From: SG8-4 sp964598225
GTDB lineage: Bacteria; Planctomycetota; Phycisphaerae; Sedimentisphaerales; Anaerobacaceae
Direction: 5' to 3'
NCBI GenBank assembly: GCA_964598225.1
Contig: CAZRBG010000007.1
Span: 83,349-147,348, forward strand
DNA: 64,000 bases
The stretch's first letter is position 1, and every line of letters begins with the position of its first letter. A program made the position numbers and the translations under genes. Of the stretch, positions 8,996 to 16,606 are shown in pieces. The notes beneath the pieces are model-generated. The model searched no databases, was not told the DNA's origin, and saw only the letters and a program-made list of their open reading frames with translations.

Positions 8996-9248
8996 ACGCA
9001 AGCCTGGAGTAGCTTTGCTGAACATCTCGGCTCATACTTGCCTATGCGACGGGCGGACGCGGATTGTGTGGATATTGCTGCTGTTGTTGTGTTTTTCGTA
9101 GAAAGTTCCAGAAAAATATGTAACGAAACACCGGTTTTTGCGTCTATCAAGCCATGAGATAATAAGATAAACGGTATAGCTATTCCCGCCGGCAGACACA
9201 ATCTCCGCCGGCCGCTAATGTGTTATTAATAAAAGCAAAGGAAAAAAC

Positions 9249-9425
9249 GTGTATCAGTTCAGAAATATTATCAACACAGGCAAATTGAGGTACGGCTGAG
9301 GCTGCGCCCGCCGGTACTCGTGGCGAGTGCCAAACGATTTCGAGCGCAGGCGTCGAAATGTGGTTGATGTATGCCTGAACTCCTCTGAAATCGAGCAGGA
9401 GAAAACCTGGCACTTCATAATGTAA
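9249..9425 (+). pseudogene. Truncated second copy of the selenoprotein C-terminal half (or a 58-aa mini-selenoprotein, Sec17)
   Basis: From TGA 9297-9299 the frame continues for 41 codons as G-C-A-R-R-Y-SWRVPNDFE... and ends KTWHFIM-stop. It aligns end to end with the 41 codons after the TGA in the gene at 8351 (shared YGU-G, SWR-PNDF, R--VD---L---E and K-WH, then stop). Upstream it is open only from 9219, with a GTG at 9249. The membrane anchor, linker and most of the domain are missing, so this is a decayed or partial duplicate unless the short form is translated. A Cys two residues after Sec (U-G-C) replaces the U-G-G-V-C of copy 1. It ends 25 bases before a strong terminator, so it belongs to the same transcript. 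Confidence 0.6.
9297..9331 (+). promoter_or_regulatory. Bacterial SECIS candidate, copy 2
   Basis: GGTACTCG (9313-9320) pairs with CGAGTGCC (9324-9331) over eight base pairs, including one T-G wobble, around the loop TGG (9321-9323). The loop is 22 bases after the TGA, the same spacing as copy 1. The C-C mismatch of copy 1 is an A-T pair here, so sequence changes while the fold is kept or improved. Confidence 0.65.
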
Positions 9426-9448
9426 AGAAAAATCGAGCCACGTGCATG

Positions 9449-9487
9449 GGCGGGCCAAGAGAACAGATTCTCTTGCCCGCTTTTTTT
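9449..9487 (+). terminator. Rho-independent terminator of the selenoprotein unit
   Basis: A stem of GCGGGCCAAGAGAA against TTCTCTTGCCCGC (one bulge, 4-base loop) is followed directly by seven T residues at 9481-9487. It separates the selenoprotein unit from the methyltransferase-dehydratase-selD operon, which must therefore have its own promoter between 9488 and 9537. Confidence 0.85.
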
Positions 9488-9537
9488 GTTGGAGATCAGG
9501 AGAACAGAAGGAATCCGGTTTGATAAGGAACTTCGTA

Positions 9538-10341
9538 ATGAAGAAGATGGACAATATCGGTCTCAAAGAGGTACAGGGAGTATACAGCGGTCCCGAAGGT
9601 ATGCTTTGGGAATTGATAATGGGAGAGCAGATTCATATCGGTGGATTTGCCTCGTCGACCGATCTGGCGGAAAGGGCCGGTATAGGCTCAGGTATGAACG
9701 GCGTCGACCTCTGTTGCTGCAGCGGCGCAGGGATGCGGTTTCTCGTGAGATTTCGAGGCGTTGCAAATATGCACGGCGTAGATGCAACCGGAACTGTTAT
9801 TGAACAGGGACGACGACGCTGTGAAGAGGAAGGTTTGTCCGACAGAATAAGGTTTACCCTCGCGGACGTATGTGACAACGGCCTCGCCGATTCGAGCGCG
9901 GATTTCGTCTGGGGCGAGGATGCCTGGTGCTACGTAGTCGATAAGGACAAACTCATCAGCGAAGCGGCACGTATCGTCAAGCCCGGAGGGACTATCGCCT
10001 TTACGGACTGGATCGAGGGCAATGCCGGTCTGACAGACGGCGAAGCTGAGCGATTCATGACCTTCATGAAGTTCCCTAACGTGCAGAACCTGGACGGGTA
10101 CAGCGACCTGCTGAAGGCGAACGGCTGCGAGATTGTCACGGCCGAAGACACCGGACGATTCGGGCCGCATGTTGAACTTTATCTGAATATGCTTAATATG
10201 CAGTTGACGTATGATGCTTTGAAGATTATTGGATTTAACAGCGAGTTGATGCAGTCGATGGGCGCCGAGATAACTTTCATGCAGGAACTGGCTCATACGG
10301 GCAAGATCGCGCAGGGCCTGTTCGTTGCGCGAAAGAAGTGA
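9538..10341 (+). CDS. Class I SAM-dependent methyltransferase, first gene of the selD operon
   Basis: 267 residues. The SAM-binding motif I reads GVDLCCCSGAGMRF (residues 55-68), followed by an acidic motif at HGVDATGTVIEQ and motif III near VKPGGTIAFTDWIEG. The opening MGEQIHIGGF resembles sarcosine/dimethylglycine N-methyltransferases, suggesting a small-molecule substrate. The three consecutive cysteines (59-61) in motif I are unusual. Start chosen at ATG 9538 with AAGGAA seven bases upstream; a longer frame from 9442 begins inside the terminator. Only 27 bases separate it from the next gene, so it belongs to the dehydratase-like operon. The substrate is unknown; methylation of a selenium, sulfur or nitrogen compound would fit the context but is speculation. 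Confidence 0.85.
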   Translation: MKKMDNIGLKEVQGVYSGPEGMLWELIMGEQIHIGGFASSTDLAERAGIGSGMNGVDLCCCSGAGMRFLVRFRGVANMHGVDATGTVIEQGRRRCEEEGLSDRIRFTLADVCDNGLADSSADFVWGEDAWCYVVDKDKLISEAARIVKPGGTIAFTDWIEGNAGLTDGEAERFMTFMKFPNVQNLDGYSDLLKANGCEIVTAEDTGRFGPHVELYLNMLNMQLTYDALKIIGFNSELMQSMGAEITFMQELAHTGKIAQGLFVARKK

Positions 10342-10368
10342 TCGGCTCTGAGATATTCGAGGACAAAA

Positions 10369-11613
10369 ATGGGAAAGTGTTGCGGAAACGAAAGCCGAGC
10401 CGACAAACAGTCTCAGCCGCAATGTGCTGCGACAAGTTCAGCGGCCGAAACTGCACGGAACGAACCCTTAGCATGGTTCGGCAATATGATTCAAAATTGC
10501 TACCAGTACGCCACTGCCGCTAAAGCCGGCGGCAGGCACATAGTCGGGATAATGTGCGAATTCACGCCGCGGGAGTTGATTATGGCTGCCGATGCCGTGC
10601 CGGTTTGCCTGTGCGGCGGCTCGGCCGAGATGATCCCGCCGGCCGAGGAGCATCTGCCGGCGAACCTCTGCCCGCTGATTAAGTCTACTTACGGCTACCA
10701 CGTCAAAGGAGCGAATCCTTTTCTGGAGATGGCGGATCTTGTCGTGGCTGAGACCACGTGCGACGGCAAAAAGAAGATGTACGAACTGATGGCTCGAACG
10801 AAGCCGATGCACGTGCTGGAGCTGCCTCAGAAACCGACCGACGATGATGCGATGGCGCATTGGGTAACGGAAATGCGCAAGCTCAGGGCGAGATTGGAAG
10901 AACAATTCGGCGTTGAAATCACGGATGAAAAGATCGGACAGGCCATCAAAACAATGAACCGTGAGCGCGAGCTTCGGCGGGAATTGGCGGCATTGATGCA
11001 GTCGCCCTCGCCTCCGCTGACCGGCAGGCAGTTGCTGGATTTCAAAAGCAATATCTCCGGCATTGAGGCCGACTTCGAGCAATACGCCGAAGCAATCGAA
11101 CAATTCAGGTCTCGAAACGACAATGACGGCGAGGATTCTTCCGTCCGTGTTTTGATGACCGGCGTGCCGATGGCTCACGGGGCCGAGCGCGTTCTCGACA
11201 TTATAGAGTCCCACGGCGGGCTTGTAGTGTGCATGGAAAACTGCACGGGACTCAAACCGATCCTCGAGGACGTTGACGAACAAGCCGAAGATCCCATCGT
11301 TGCTTTGGCTCAGAAATACTTCCGTTTGCCCTGCTCGGTAATGACCAGCAATGACCGCCGGATGGAAGTGCTTAGAGAATTGGTTGCAGAATACCGCCCC
11401 CAGTGCGTTATCGACCTGATCTGGCAGGCCTGTATCACTTACGATGTCGAATCGCATCTTGTCAAAGAGCTGGCCGAGAAGGAGATGGGCTTGCCATATC
11501 TCAGGATCGAAACGGATTATTCGCCCTCTGATTCGGCGCGCATCGCACTAAGAGTCGAGGCGTTGTTCGAGACCGTTCGCGGCAAAACTCACGGGCAGGA
11601 GTGTTCGGGCTGA
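10369..11613 (+). CDS. 2-hydroxyacyl-CoA dehydratase / double-cubane family protein 1
   Basis: 414 residues of the HgdB / BcrC-BadD-like family. Conserved features: GIMCEFTPRELIMAADAVPV, a Cys in LPANLCPLIKSTYGYH, and ETTCDGKKKMYELMA, the family signature whose cysteines bind an iron-sulfur cluster. Members include R-2-hydroxyacyl-CoA dehydratases, benzoyl-CoA reductases and the double-cubane [8Fe-9S] proteins that reduce small molecules. All receive electrons from an ATP-hydrolysing activase, which is encoded three genes downstream. The extra Cys-bearing N-terminus (MGKCCGNES) is not usual. RBS GAGGA precedes ATG 10369. It ends overlapping the next gene as TGATG. Nothing here fixes the substrate. 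Confidence 0.9.
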   Translation: MGKCCGNESRADKQSQPQCAATSSAAETARNEPLAWFGNMIQNCYQYATAAKAGGRHIVGIMCEFTPRELIMAADAVPVCLCGGSAEMIPPAEEHLPANLCPLIKSTYGYHVKGANPFLEMADLVVAETTCDGKKKMYELMARTKPMHVLELPQKPTDDDAMAHWVTEMRKLRARLEEQFGVEITDEKIGQAIKTMNRERELRRELAALMQSPSPPLTGRQLLDFKSNISGIEADFEQYAEAIEQFRSRNDNDGEDSSVRVLMTGVPMAHGAERVLDIIESHGGLVVCMENCTGLKPILEDVDEQAEDPIVALAQKYFRLPCSVMTSNDRRMEVLRELVAEYRPQCVIDLIWQACITYDVESHLVKELAEKEMGLPYLRIETDYSPSDSARIALRVEALFETVRGKTHGQECSG

Positions 11614-12602
11614 TGAAGACGATCATATACACCTGCCCATACGTTCCCGCCGAATGGATCGCCGCTCATGGTCTGCACCCGAAAAGAGTGATACCGGACT
11701 CGCCGGATTCCGTCTTTTCCCTTGCGGGTAGAGAAGGCGTTTGTCCGTATGTACGAGGTTTTGTCGCCGAGGTAACGCAGAGCGAAGAGGATGCGGCAGT
11801 GATAGTTACAACTGTCTGCGATCAGATGCGGCGGGCTTTCGATATCATCACCCGCAAATGTGGACTGCCATCGTTTTTGATGAATGTTCCAAACACCTGG
11901 GAGAATGCCGCCAGCCAAGAGTTGTATGCAGATGAAATCAAGCGGCTGGGCCGTTTCCTGGTCAGGCACGGGGCTTCGGGCCCTTCGCGTGACCGGCTTG
12001 CATCAATCATGATTAAATATGAAATGGCCCGCACGTCTATTCTTGCCGAGAGGGAATCCTTGTCCGCGCGGGAGTTTGCTGAAAAGATCGCCGCATTCGG
12101 ATCGGACGGACCGGATGTTGCCGCGGGAAAAGGCAGGAGGACGGTTTTGCCTGCCGTGGGCGTGCCTCTGGCGATTGTCGGCGGCCCTCTTATGAAGCAG
12201 GAGTTTGGTATCTTCGACATTATTGAGCAAGCCGGCGGACGGATCGTCCTGGATGCGACCGAAACAGGCGAGCGCGGAATGCGCGCGCCGCTGGACGCCG
12301 GGCAACTGCCGAAGGATCCGCTCAAAGATCTGGCCGAAGCGTATTTCGGCGGAATTGCAGATGCCTCCCGAAGGCCGGATTCTGAACTGTATGATTGGCT
12401 GGAGCAAAGGCTGACCGAGAGGCAGGTGCAGGGAGTCATCTTCCGTCGATATGTGTGGTGCGACATGTGGCACGCCCAACTGACAAGGATGAAGGAATTA
12501 ATCGATCTGCCGGTTCTCGATATTGACACAACCGGCGATTTAGAAAGCGAAGAGAGCCGAATCGCCGGGCGAATCCGGGCATTTTTGGAGATGTTACAGT
12601 GA
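11613..12602 (+). CDS. 2-hydroxyacyl-CoA dehydratase / double-cubane family protein 2
   Basis: 329 residues from ATG 11613, which overlaps the previous stop as TGATG; a GTG at 11601 is possible but less attractive. Cysteines sit where the family binds its cluster: YTCPYVPAEWIAAHG near residue 8, GREGVCPYVRG near 44 and TTVCDQMRRAFD near 70. The C-terminal half has VIFRRYVWCDMWHAQL and LPVLDIDTTGD, as in HgdB-type subunits. Compared with protein 1 it lacks the full TTCDGKKK signature, so it probably forms the partner subunit of a heteromer, as in HgdA/HgdB. It overlaps the following gene by four bases, indicating translational coupling. Confidence 0.85.
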   Translation: MKTIIYTCPYVPAEWIAAHGLHPKRVIPDSPDSVFSLAGREGVCPYVRGFVAEVTQSEEDAAVIVTTVCDQMRRAFDIITRKCGLPSFLMNVPNTWENAASQELYADEIKRLGRFLVRHGASGPSRDRLASIMIKYEMARTSILAERESLSAREFAEKIAAFGSDGPDVAAGKGRRTVLPAVGVPLAIVGGPLMKQEFGIFDIIEQAGGRIVLDATETGERGMRAPLDAGQLPKDPLKDLAEAYFGGIADASRRPDSELYDWLEQRLTERQVQGVIFRRYVWCDMWHAQLTRMKELIDLPVLDIDTTGDLESEESRIAGRIRAFLEMLQ

Positions 12603-14005
12603 GAAATGTTCCCGGACAGATCACACTCGATCAATGGGACCTGCAGTACGAGAAATTGCAGGCGGGTAGAATAGTTCAGCCCTACTATGGCGGTCCTCTA
12701 AGCAGACATCTCAAGGACGGCGACCGGCGACTCGGCAAGCTTCGATATGACAACTCCGCCGCGGCTTTGAGATTATGGAATTTCCTGCTCACCGAAGAGG
12801 ACCGCCTGCGCGATGCTCGTGCCGGGGGTAAGAAGATTATCGGCACGATGAAGGACCTGGGCACTGTGCCGGTCATGGCTTATGCATTCGACGACGTGGT
12901 TGCCTTCTATCCCGACGGTGCGTGGTGGATTCCGTGCGTGATGGAGCTAAGCGCCGGGTTGCTCGAAATCGCCGATTCGCTGGGCATCGATGAATCCTTT
13001 TGCCCCGTGCGGGCAATGCTGGGAGCTTTTGTTACAGAAGCGCATTTTCCCGTACCCGATATGTTGATATGCAGCGTAGGCGCAACCTGCGACGACTTTT
13101 CCGCTATCGCTCAGCGGCTCGAAGGCATGGGGCATCCGATCCATTGGTGGGAAATGCCGCACAGACGCAAGCCCGAAACCGATGAACCGGCAACAACTCT
13201 GCCGGCCGGACTTTCAGCGCCGCGACGGCAGTTTGAATTCGTCCGCTCAGAACTCGAACGCATCAAACGCGCTCTGGAAAAGTTGACTGGCGAGCAAATG
13301 GGTGATGATAAACTGTCAGCGGGAATTCGGAGAGCAAACGAAGTCCGCAGATGTTTGCATGAGCTGCGGCATCTGGCCTTTACAGCTTCCCACTGCCCGA
13401 TGCCGGCCCTTGAAATGTTAATTGCCGAGATGCTTGCAATACATTTCTGCTCGGATCGCCAGGAAACCATTGCAGTGCTTACAGAGTTGCTCAAGGAAGT
13501 CAAAGATCGCATAAAGGATGGTGTTGGCGTACTCGATGCCGATGCCGCAAGAATCTTCTGGGTTAATCCCGTAGCTGATTTGCAGGTAATGAATCTGCTG
13601 GAAGACTGCGGCGGCAGAATATGCGGCACGGAATATCTGTTCAGTCACGCGCTCGATGAGATACCGGAAGATTTGCCGCCGCTCGAAGCTTTGGCGCGAA
13701 TGGCGCTTGCCGATCCTATGGCCGGTTCATCGATAGATCGCGCTGAGCGCATAAGTGCGGATATTAAGAGATTCGGAGCCGAGGCGGTATTGATTTCGCG
13801 CATTCCAGGGGCAAGTCACTGCGCCCTGGAGGGCTGGATCATCTCCGAGATTGTCCGTGAGCGATTTGATATTCCCATAGTGGAGGTCGAGGTGCCGCCG
13901 TTAATCGACTCGATGCAACCAACGCTGCGCACTCGATTGGAAGCGCTCATCGAAACAGTGAAAGCTCGCCGTCGGGTAGACCTTAGTAATCGGAGTAGTG
14001 AATGA
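12599..14005 (+). CDS. 2-hydroxyacyl-CoA dehydratase family protein 3, divergent
   Basis: 468 residues from GTG 12599, overlapping the previous stop (GTGA). Family features: GKKIIGTMKDLGTVPVMAYA, WWIPCVMELSAG, SFCPVRAMLGAF and ICSVGATCDDFSAIAQRLE, the last resembling the TTCDxKK cluster motif with Asp-Asp in place of Gly-Lys. It is longer than most dehydratase subunits and has a distinct N-terminal ~75 residues (LDQWDLQYEKLQAGRIVQPY). Three family members plus one activase are more than a classical two-subunit dehydratase needs. One may serve as a scaffold or carry a separate reaction. It overlaps the activase gene by four bases. Confidence 0.8.
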   Translation: MRNVPGQITLDQWDLQYEKLQAGRIVQPYYGGPLSRHLKDGDRRLGKLRYDNSAAALRLWNFLLTEEDRLRDARAGGKKIIGTMKDLGTVPVMAYAFDDVVAFYPDGAWWIPCVMELSAGLLEIADSLGIDESFCPVRAMLGAFVTEAHFPVPDMLICSVGATCDDFSAIAQRLEGMGHPIHWWEMPHRRKPETDEPATTLPAGLSAPRRQFEFVRSELERIKRALEKLTGEQMGDDKLSAGIRRANEVRRCLHELRHLAFTASHCPMPALEMLIAEMLAIHFCSDRQETIAVLTELLKEVKDRIKDGVGVLDADAARIFWVNPVADLQVMNLLEDCGGRICGTEYLFSHALDEIPEDLPPLEALARMALADPMAGSSIDRAERISADIKRFGAEAVLISRIPGASHCALEGWIISEIVRERFDIPIVEVEVPPLIDSMQPTLRTRLEALIETVKARRRVDLSNRSSE

Positions 14006-14772
14006 TTTGTGCAGGAATAGACGCCGGTTCGAGAGCCATTAAAATAGTCCTCTTCGATACCGAGAACAGGAAAATCATAGCTAAAGGCCTGACAGACCAG
14101 GGAGTTGAGCAGGACAGGCTCGTGACGGAGCTTTTTGAGCAGGTGTTAAAGAAAGACGGCGTGGGCCGCAAGGACATCGCCGCAACCGTGGCGACAGGCT
14201 ACGGCAGAAACGCCGTCAGCATCGCCGATACGACGATTACCGAGATTACATGTCACGCCGCGGGCGTCCATCATCTCGTGCCGGAGGCTATGACTGTCAT
14301 CGACATAGGTGGCCAGGACAGCAAGCTGCTGCGACTGGATGCTTTGGGAAAGGTCAGAGATTTTGTCATGAACGATCGCTGTGCGGCCGGAACCGGACGC
14401 TTCCTCGAAGTCGTCGCTCAGCGCCTCGATTGCAAGCTTGAGTCGCTCGGACAGATGGCTGCAAAGAGCGAGTATCCGGCATCAATCAGCAGTATGTGCG
14501 TTGTTTTCGCCGAGACTGAAATCACGGGACTGCTCGCTTCCGGCACGGCCAGAGAGGACATTGTCGCCGGCGTCCAGGCCGCTATAGCCGAACGGATTAT
14601 TGCCATGGCCGGTCGCGCAGTGGGCCCGCCTGTAATTTTCACGGGTGGAGTTGCCATGATTTCCGGGATGGACGAAGCATTGGAGACCGCGCTGGGACAA
14701 CAGGTGAAGGTGTCGCCGGACCCTCAAATGACCGGTGCGCTCGGGGCGGCGATAATGGCGTCAAAGCAATAG
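14002..14772 (+). CDS. ATP-dependent activase of the dehydratase-like enzyme (HgdC / BcrAD / BadFG family)
   Basis: 256 residues of the ASKHA fold. Visible motifs: the phosphate-binding GIDAGSRAIKIVLFD at the N-terminus, ATGYGRN, IDIGGQDSKLL, and the two cysteines that bind the intersubunit [4Fe-4S] cluster in NDRCAAGTGRF and SSMCVVFAETE. FTGGVAMISGMDEALE completes the nucleotide site. The homodimer uses ATP hydrolysis to fire low-potential electrons into the partner protein. ATG 14002 overlaps the previous stop. This is the clearest evidence that the upstream three proteins are reductases or dehydratases driven by ATP. It is separated from selD by a palindromic repeat of about 70 bp. Confidence 0.95.
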   Translation: MICAGIDAGSRAIKIVLFDTENRKIIAKGLTDQGVEQDRLVTELFEQVLKKDGVGRKDIAATVATGYGRNAVSIADTTITEITCHAAGVHHLVPEAMTVIDIGGQDSKLLRLDALGKVRDFVMNDRCAAGTGRFLEVVAQRLDCKLESLGQMAAKSEYPASISSMCVVFAETEITGLLASGTAREDIVAGVQAAIAERIIAMAGRAVGPPVIFTGGVAMISGMDEALETALGQQVKVSPDPQMTGALGAAIMASKQ

Positions 14773-14845
14773 TAGCGTGGGCGTCTCGCCCGTGCAGGCA
14801 GGGCCAGGATGGCCCTGCGACGCATGGGCAAGATGCCCATACTAC
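14772..14845. repeat. GTAG...CTAC repeat with three palindromes, between activase gene and selD
   Basis: Starts GTAGCGTGGGCGTCTCGCCC, contains GCAGGGCCAGGATGGCCCTGC, and ends ATGGGCAAGATGCCCAT then ACTAC. It sits in the 105-bp gap inside an otherwise tightly overlapping operon, so its insertion probably loosened coupling between the activase gene and selD. Confidence 0.65.
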
Positions 14846-14877
14846 GGTTTGATAATTGTTAGAGAAGAGGTGCGAAA

Positions 14878-16569
14878 ATGATAGATATGGAAAGACGAAA
14901 GCGCGTCATGCAGCGCTCGATCAGGCTCGGCCATTGCATTTGCGATCCGGCCAAGCCCTGTCCTTGTGATATCTTCAAGGAGAAGAATATATGTCTTTGT
15001 GCGGGTGAGCGAATGGAAAGCCCGACCGGCCCTGTTCAGTTGACCAAGCTCGTGGAAAAGGCGGGGTGCGCATCCAAGATAGACCAGGCTTTTTTGAAGG
15101 AAGTGCTGAGCGATCTTCCCGCCGTCGATGATCCGCGCGTGCTGGTCGGGATGCCCGCCGGAGATGACGCCGGGATATATGATATTGGAGACGGCAAAGC
15201 ACTGGTGCAAACCGTTGACGTTTTTACTCCTTCGGTGGACGATCCTTACATGTTCGGGCAAGTCGCGGCGGCCAACTCCGTAAGCGACATCTACGCAATG
15301 GGCGGTACGCCAATGACGGCGGTTTCCGTGCTTGGCTTTCCCGTGCGCAAGGTGCCCGATAAGACCATGAAGGAAATTCTGTCCGGCGGCATTGACAAGA
15401 TGAACGAAGCCGGAGCGGCGATCATCGGCGGCCACAGCATCAATGACAGCGAGATCAAAGCCGGCTTTGCCGTAACGGGCATAATAGATCAGGACAAGAT
15501 CGTCACGAACGCCGGCGCTCAGCCGGGAGACGTACTCGTCCTGACAAAACCGCTGGGGACGGGAATTGTCAACTTTGCCTCCCAGATCAACAGGGCCGTA
15601 GGCGACAGCGTCGAAGCCTCGGCAAAATCCATGACTACTCTTAACAAGACGGCTTCGGCTCTCATGGTCAAGTTCGGCGCGCACGCCTGCACCGACGTGA
15701 CCGGTTTCAGCCTGATGGGTCATCTGGCGGAAATGGCGCTGTCGAGCGGCGTGGACGTGGAGGTAGTCTGGGACGATATCCCGCTGCTTCCCGGCGTGCT
15801 CGAATACGCGGCGGCGGGAATATTGCCCGGCGCGATCGAGCGCAACAAGGAATCGTGCGGCGAGCGGATCATCGCCGCCGAAGCTCTGCCGCAGGAGATG
15901 GCAGATATATGCTACGATGCGCAGACTTCCGGCGGACTGCTGGTCGCAATCGAAGAGAACGATGCCGAGGGTTTCGTGAAGGCTCTTCATGACGAGGGGA
16001 TCGCAGCCGCAGCGATAGTTGGCAGAGTACCGGCAAAGGGCTCCGGACTCGTCCGGCTGGAAAAGGCAGACCGCAGAGAAATACCGCCGCTGGATTCGGC
16101 AAAGTCTGCTGCAAAGTCATCCGAATCGACGCCGGAAACGGAAAACCCTCGTAGGATGGGGCTTGCCCCGCCACAAACAGCTCCCGGCGGCGGATTGGAC
16201 GAACAGAACCGGTGGGGCAAGCCCCACCCTACCGCTGCACCGCCTCAGGACGAGGAAGTTGCCTGCTGTGCGGATGCCGTAAGCTCGTCGGCGGAAAGCG
16301 CCGCTGAGGGTTCTGAGGTCGCTCAGATAAGGGCCAAGTTCACCGATTTCCTCGGGGCTGCGAGTTCGCCGCATGGCCTGGATGCCTATACCAAGCAGGC
16401 TATGGCAATTGCACTTTCGGTTGCTATGAGATGTGAGCCGTGCCTCAAGATGCACTTGAAAAAGGCCAGTGAAAAAGGCTTCACGCAGGATGAGATCGAC
16501 GAAGCCGCCTGGATGGGCATAAGCTTTGCCGGTTCACCCGCTATGGTCTTCTACGAACAAAATAAATAA
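14878..16569 (+). CDS. selD: Selenophosphate synthetase with N-terminal Cys-rich and C-terminal AhpD-like domains
   Basis: 563 residues, against about 350 for usual SelD. Residues 20-41 hold six cysteines in CxC-x5-CxC-x8-CxC spacing, probably a metal or Fe-S site. Residues 50-400 are SelD, which makes selenophosphate from selenide and ATP: catalytic Cys64 and Lys67 in KAGCASK (Cys, not Sec), GDDAGIYD, the motif AAANSVSDIYAMGGTP, and GGHSI. Residues 405-485 are a linker, of which about 425-452 is encoded by a palindromic repeat. Residues 488-563 are a carboxymuconolactone decarboxylase / AhpD-like domain with CEPCLKMH (Cys519, Cys522, His526), the thiol redox motif of that family. RBS GAGGTG precedes ATG 14878. 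It ends the dehydratase-like operon; it supplies Sec synthesis and perhaps a dedicated selenium use there. Confidence 0.92.
   Translation: MIDMERRKRVMQRSIRLGHCICDPAKPCPCDIFKEKNICLCAGERMESPTGPVQLTKLVEKAGCASKIDQAFLKEVLSDLPAVDDPRVLVGMPAGDDAGIYDIGDGKALVQTVDVFTPSVDDPYMFGQVAAANSVSDIYAMGGTPMTAVSVLGFPVRKVPDKTMKEILSGGIDKMNEAGAAIIGGHSINDSEIKAGFAVTGIIDQDKIVTNAGAQPGDVLVLTKPLGTGIVNFASQINRAVGDSVEASAKSMTTLNKTASALMVKFGAHACTDVTGFSLMGHLAEMALSSGVDVEVVWDDIPLLPGVLEYAAAGILPGAIERNKESCGERIIAAEALPQEMADICYDAQTSGGLLVAIEENDAEGFVKALHDEGIAAAAIVGRVPAKGSGLVRLEKADRREIPPLDSAKSAAKSSESTPETENPRRMGLAPPQTAPGGGLDEQNRWGKPHPTAAPPQDEEVACCADAVSSSAESAAEGSEVAQIRAKFTDFLGAASSPHGLDAYTKQAMAIALSVAMRCEPCLKMHLKKASEKGFTQDEIDEAAWMGISFAGSPAMVFYEQNK
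16151..16232. repeat. Palindromic repeat translated inside the selD linker
   Basis: Left end GATGGGGCTTGCCCC (preceded by GTAG) and right end GGGGCAAGCCCCACC (followed by CTAC) form inverted repeats of 22 bp that differ at two positions; each half is itself a palindrome. The 82-bp element is read through in frame as a Pro/Gly-rich stretch at residues 425-452 of SelD. Confidence 0.8.
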
Positions 16570-16606
16570 GTGAAGATTGACCGTAAAGAAAGAGGAAGCT
16601 GCCTGA

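Noticed and set aside
8996..9163. About 55 open codons after the stop of the selenoprotein (TGA 8993), suggesting a second Sec.
   Set aside because: The paralogous copy stops with TAA at the equivalent position, so 8993 is the true stop; the following frame is not protein-like.
9180..9566. 128-residue minus-strand frame over the second selenoprotein copy, with a similar frame over the first copy.
   Set aside because: The similarity of the two minus-strand frames follows from the DNA duplication; the plus-strand frame has the conserved residues, hairpins and terminator.
10339..10371. In-frame TGA between the methyltransferase and the first dehydratase-like gene, which would fuse the two if read as Sec.
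   Set aside because: The two lengths are normal for their families, the second gene has its own ribosome-binding site and ATG, the short linking peptide shows no conserved-looking residues, and I see no SECIS-like hairpin after this TGA.
14878..16569. SelD as a selenoprotein itself (Sec at the catalytic position).
   Set aside because: The catalytic residue in KAGCASK is encoded by TGC, a Cys codon, and the gene has no internal TGA in frame.
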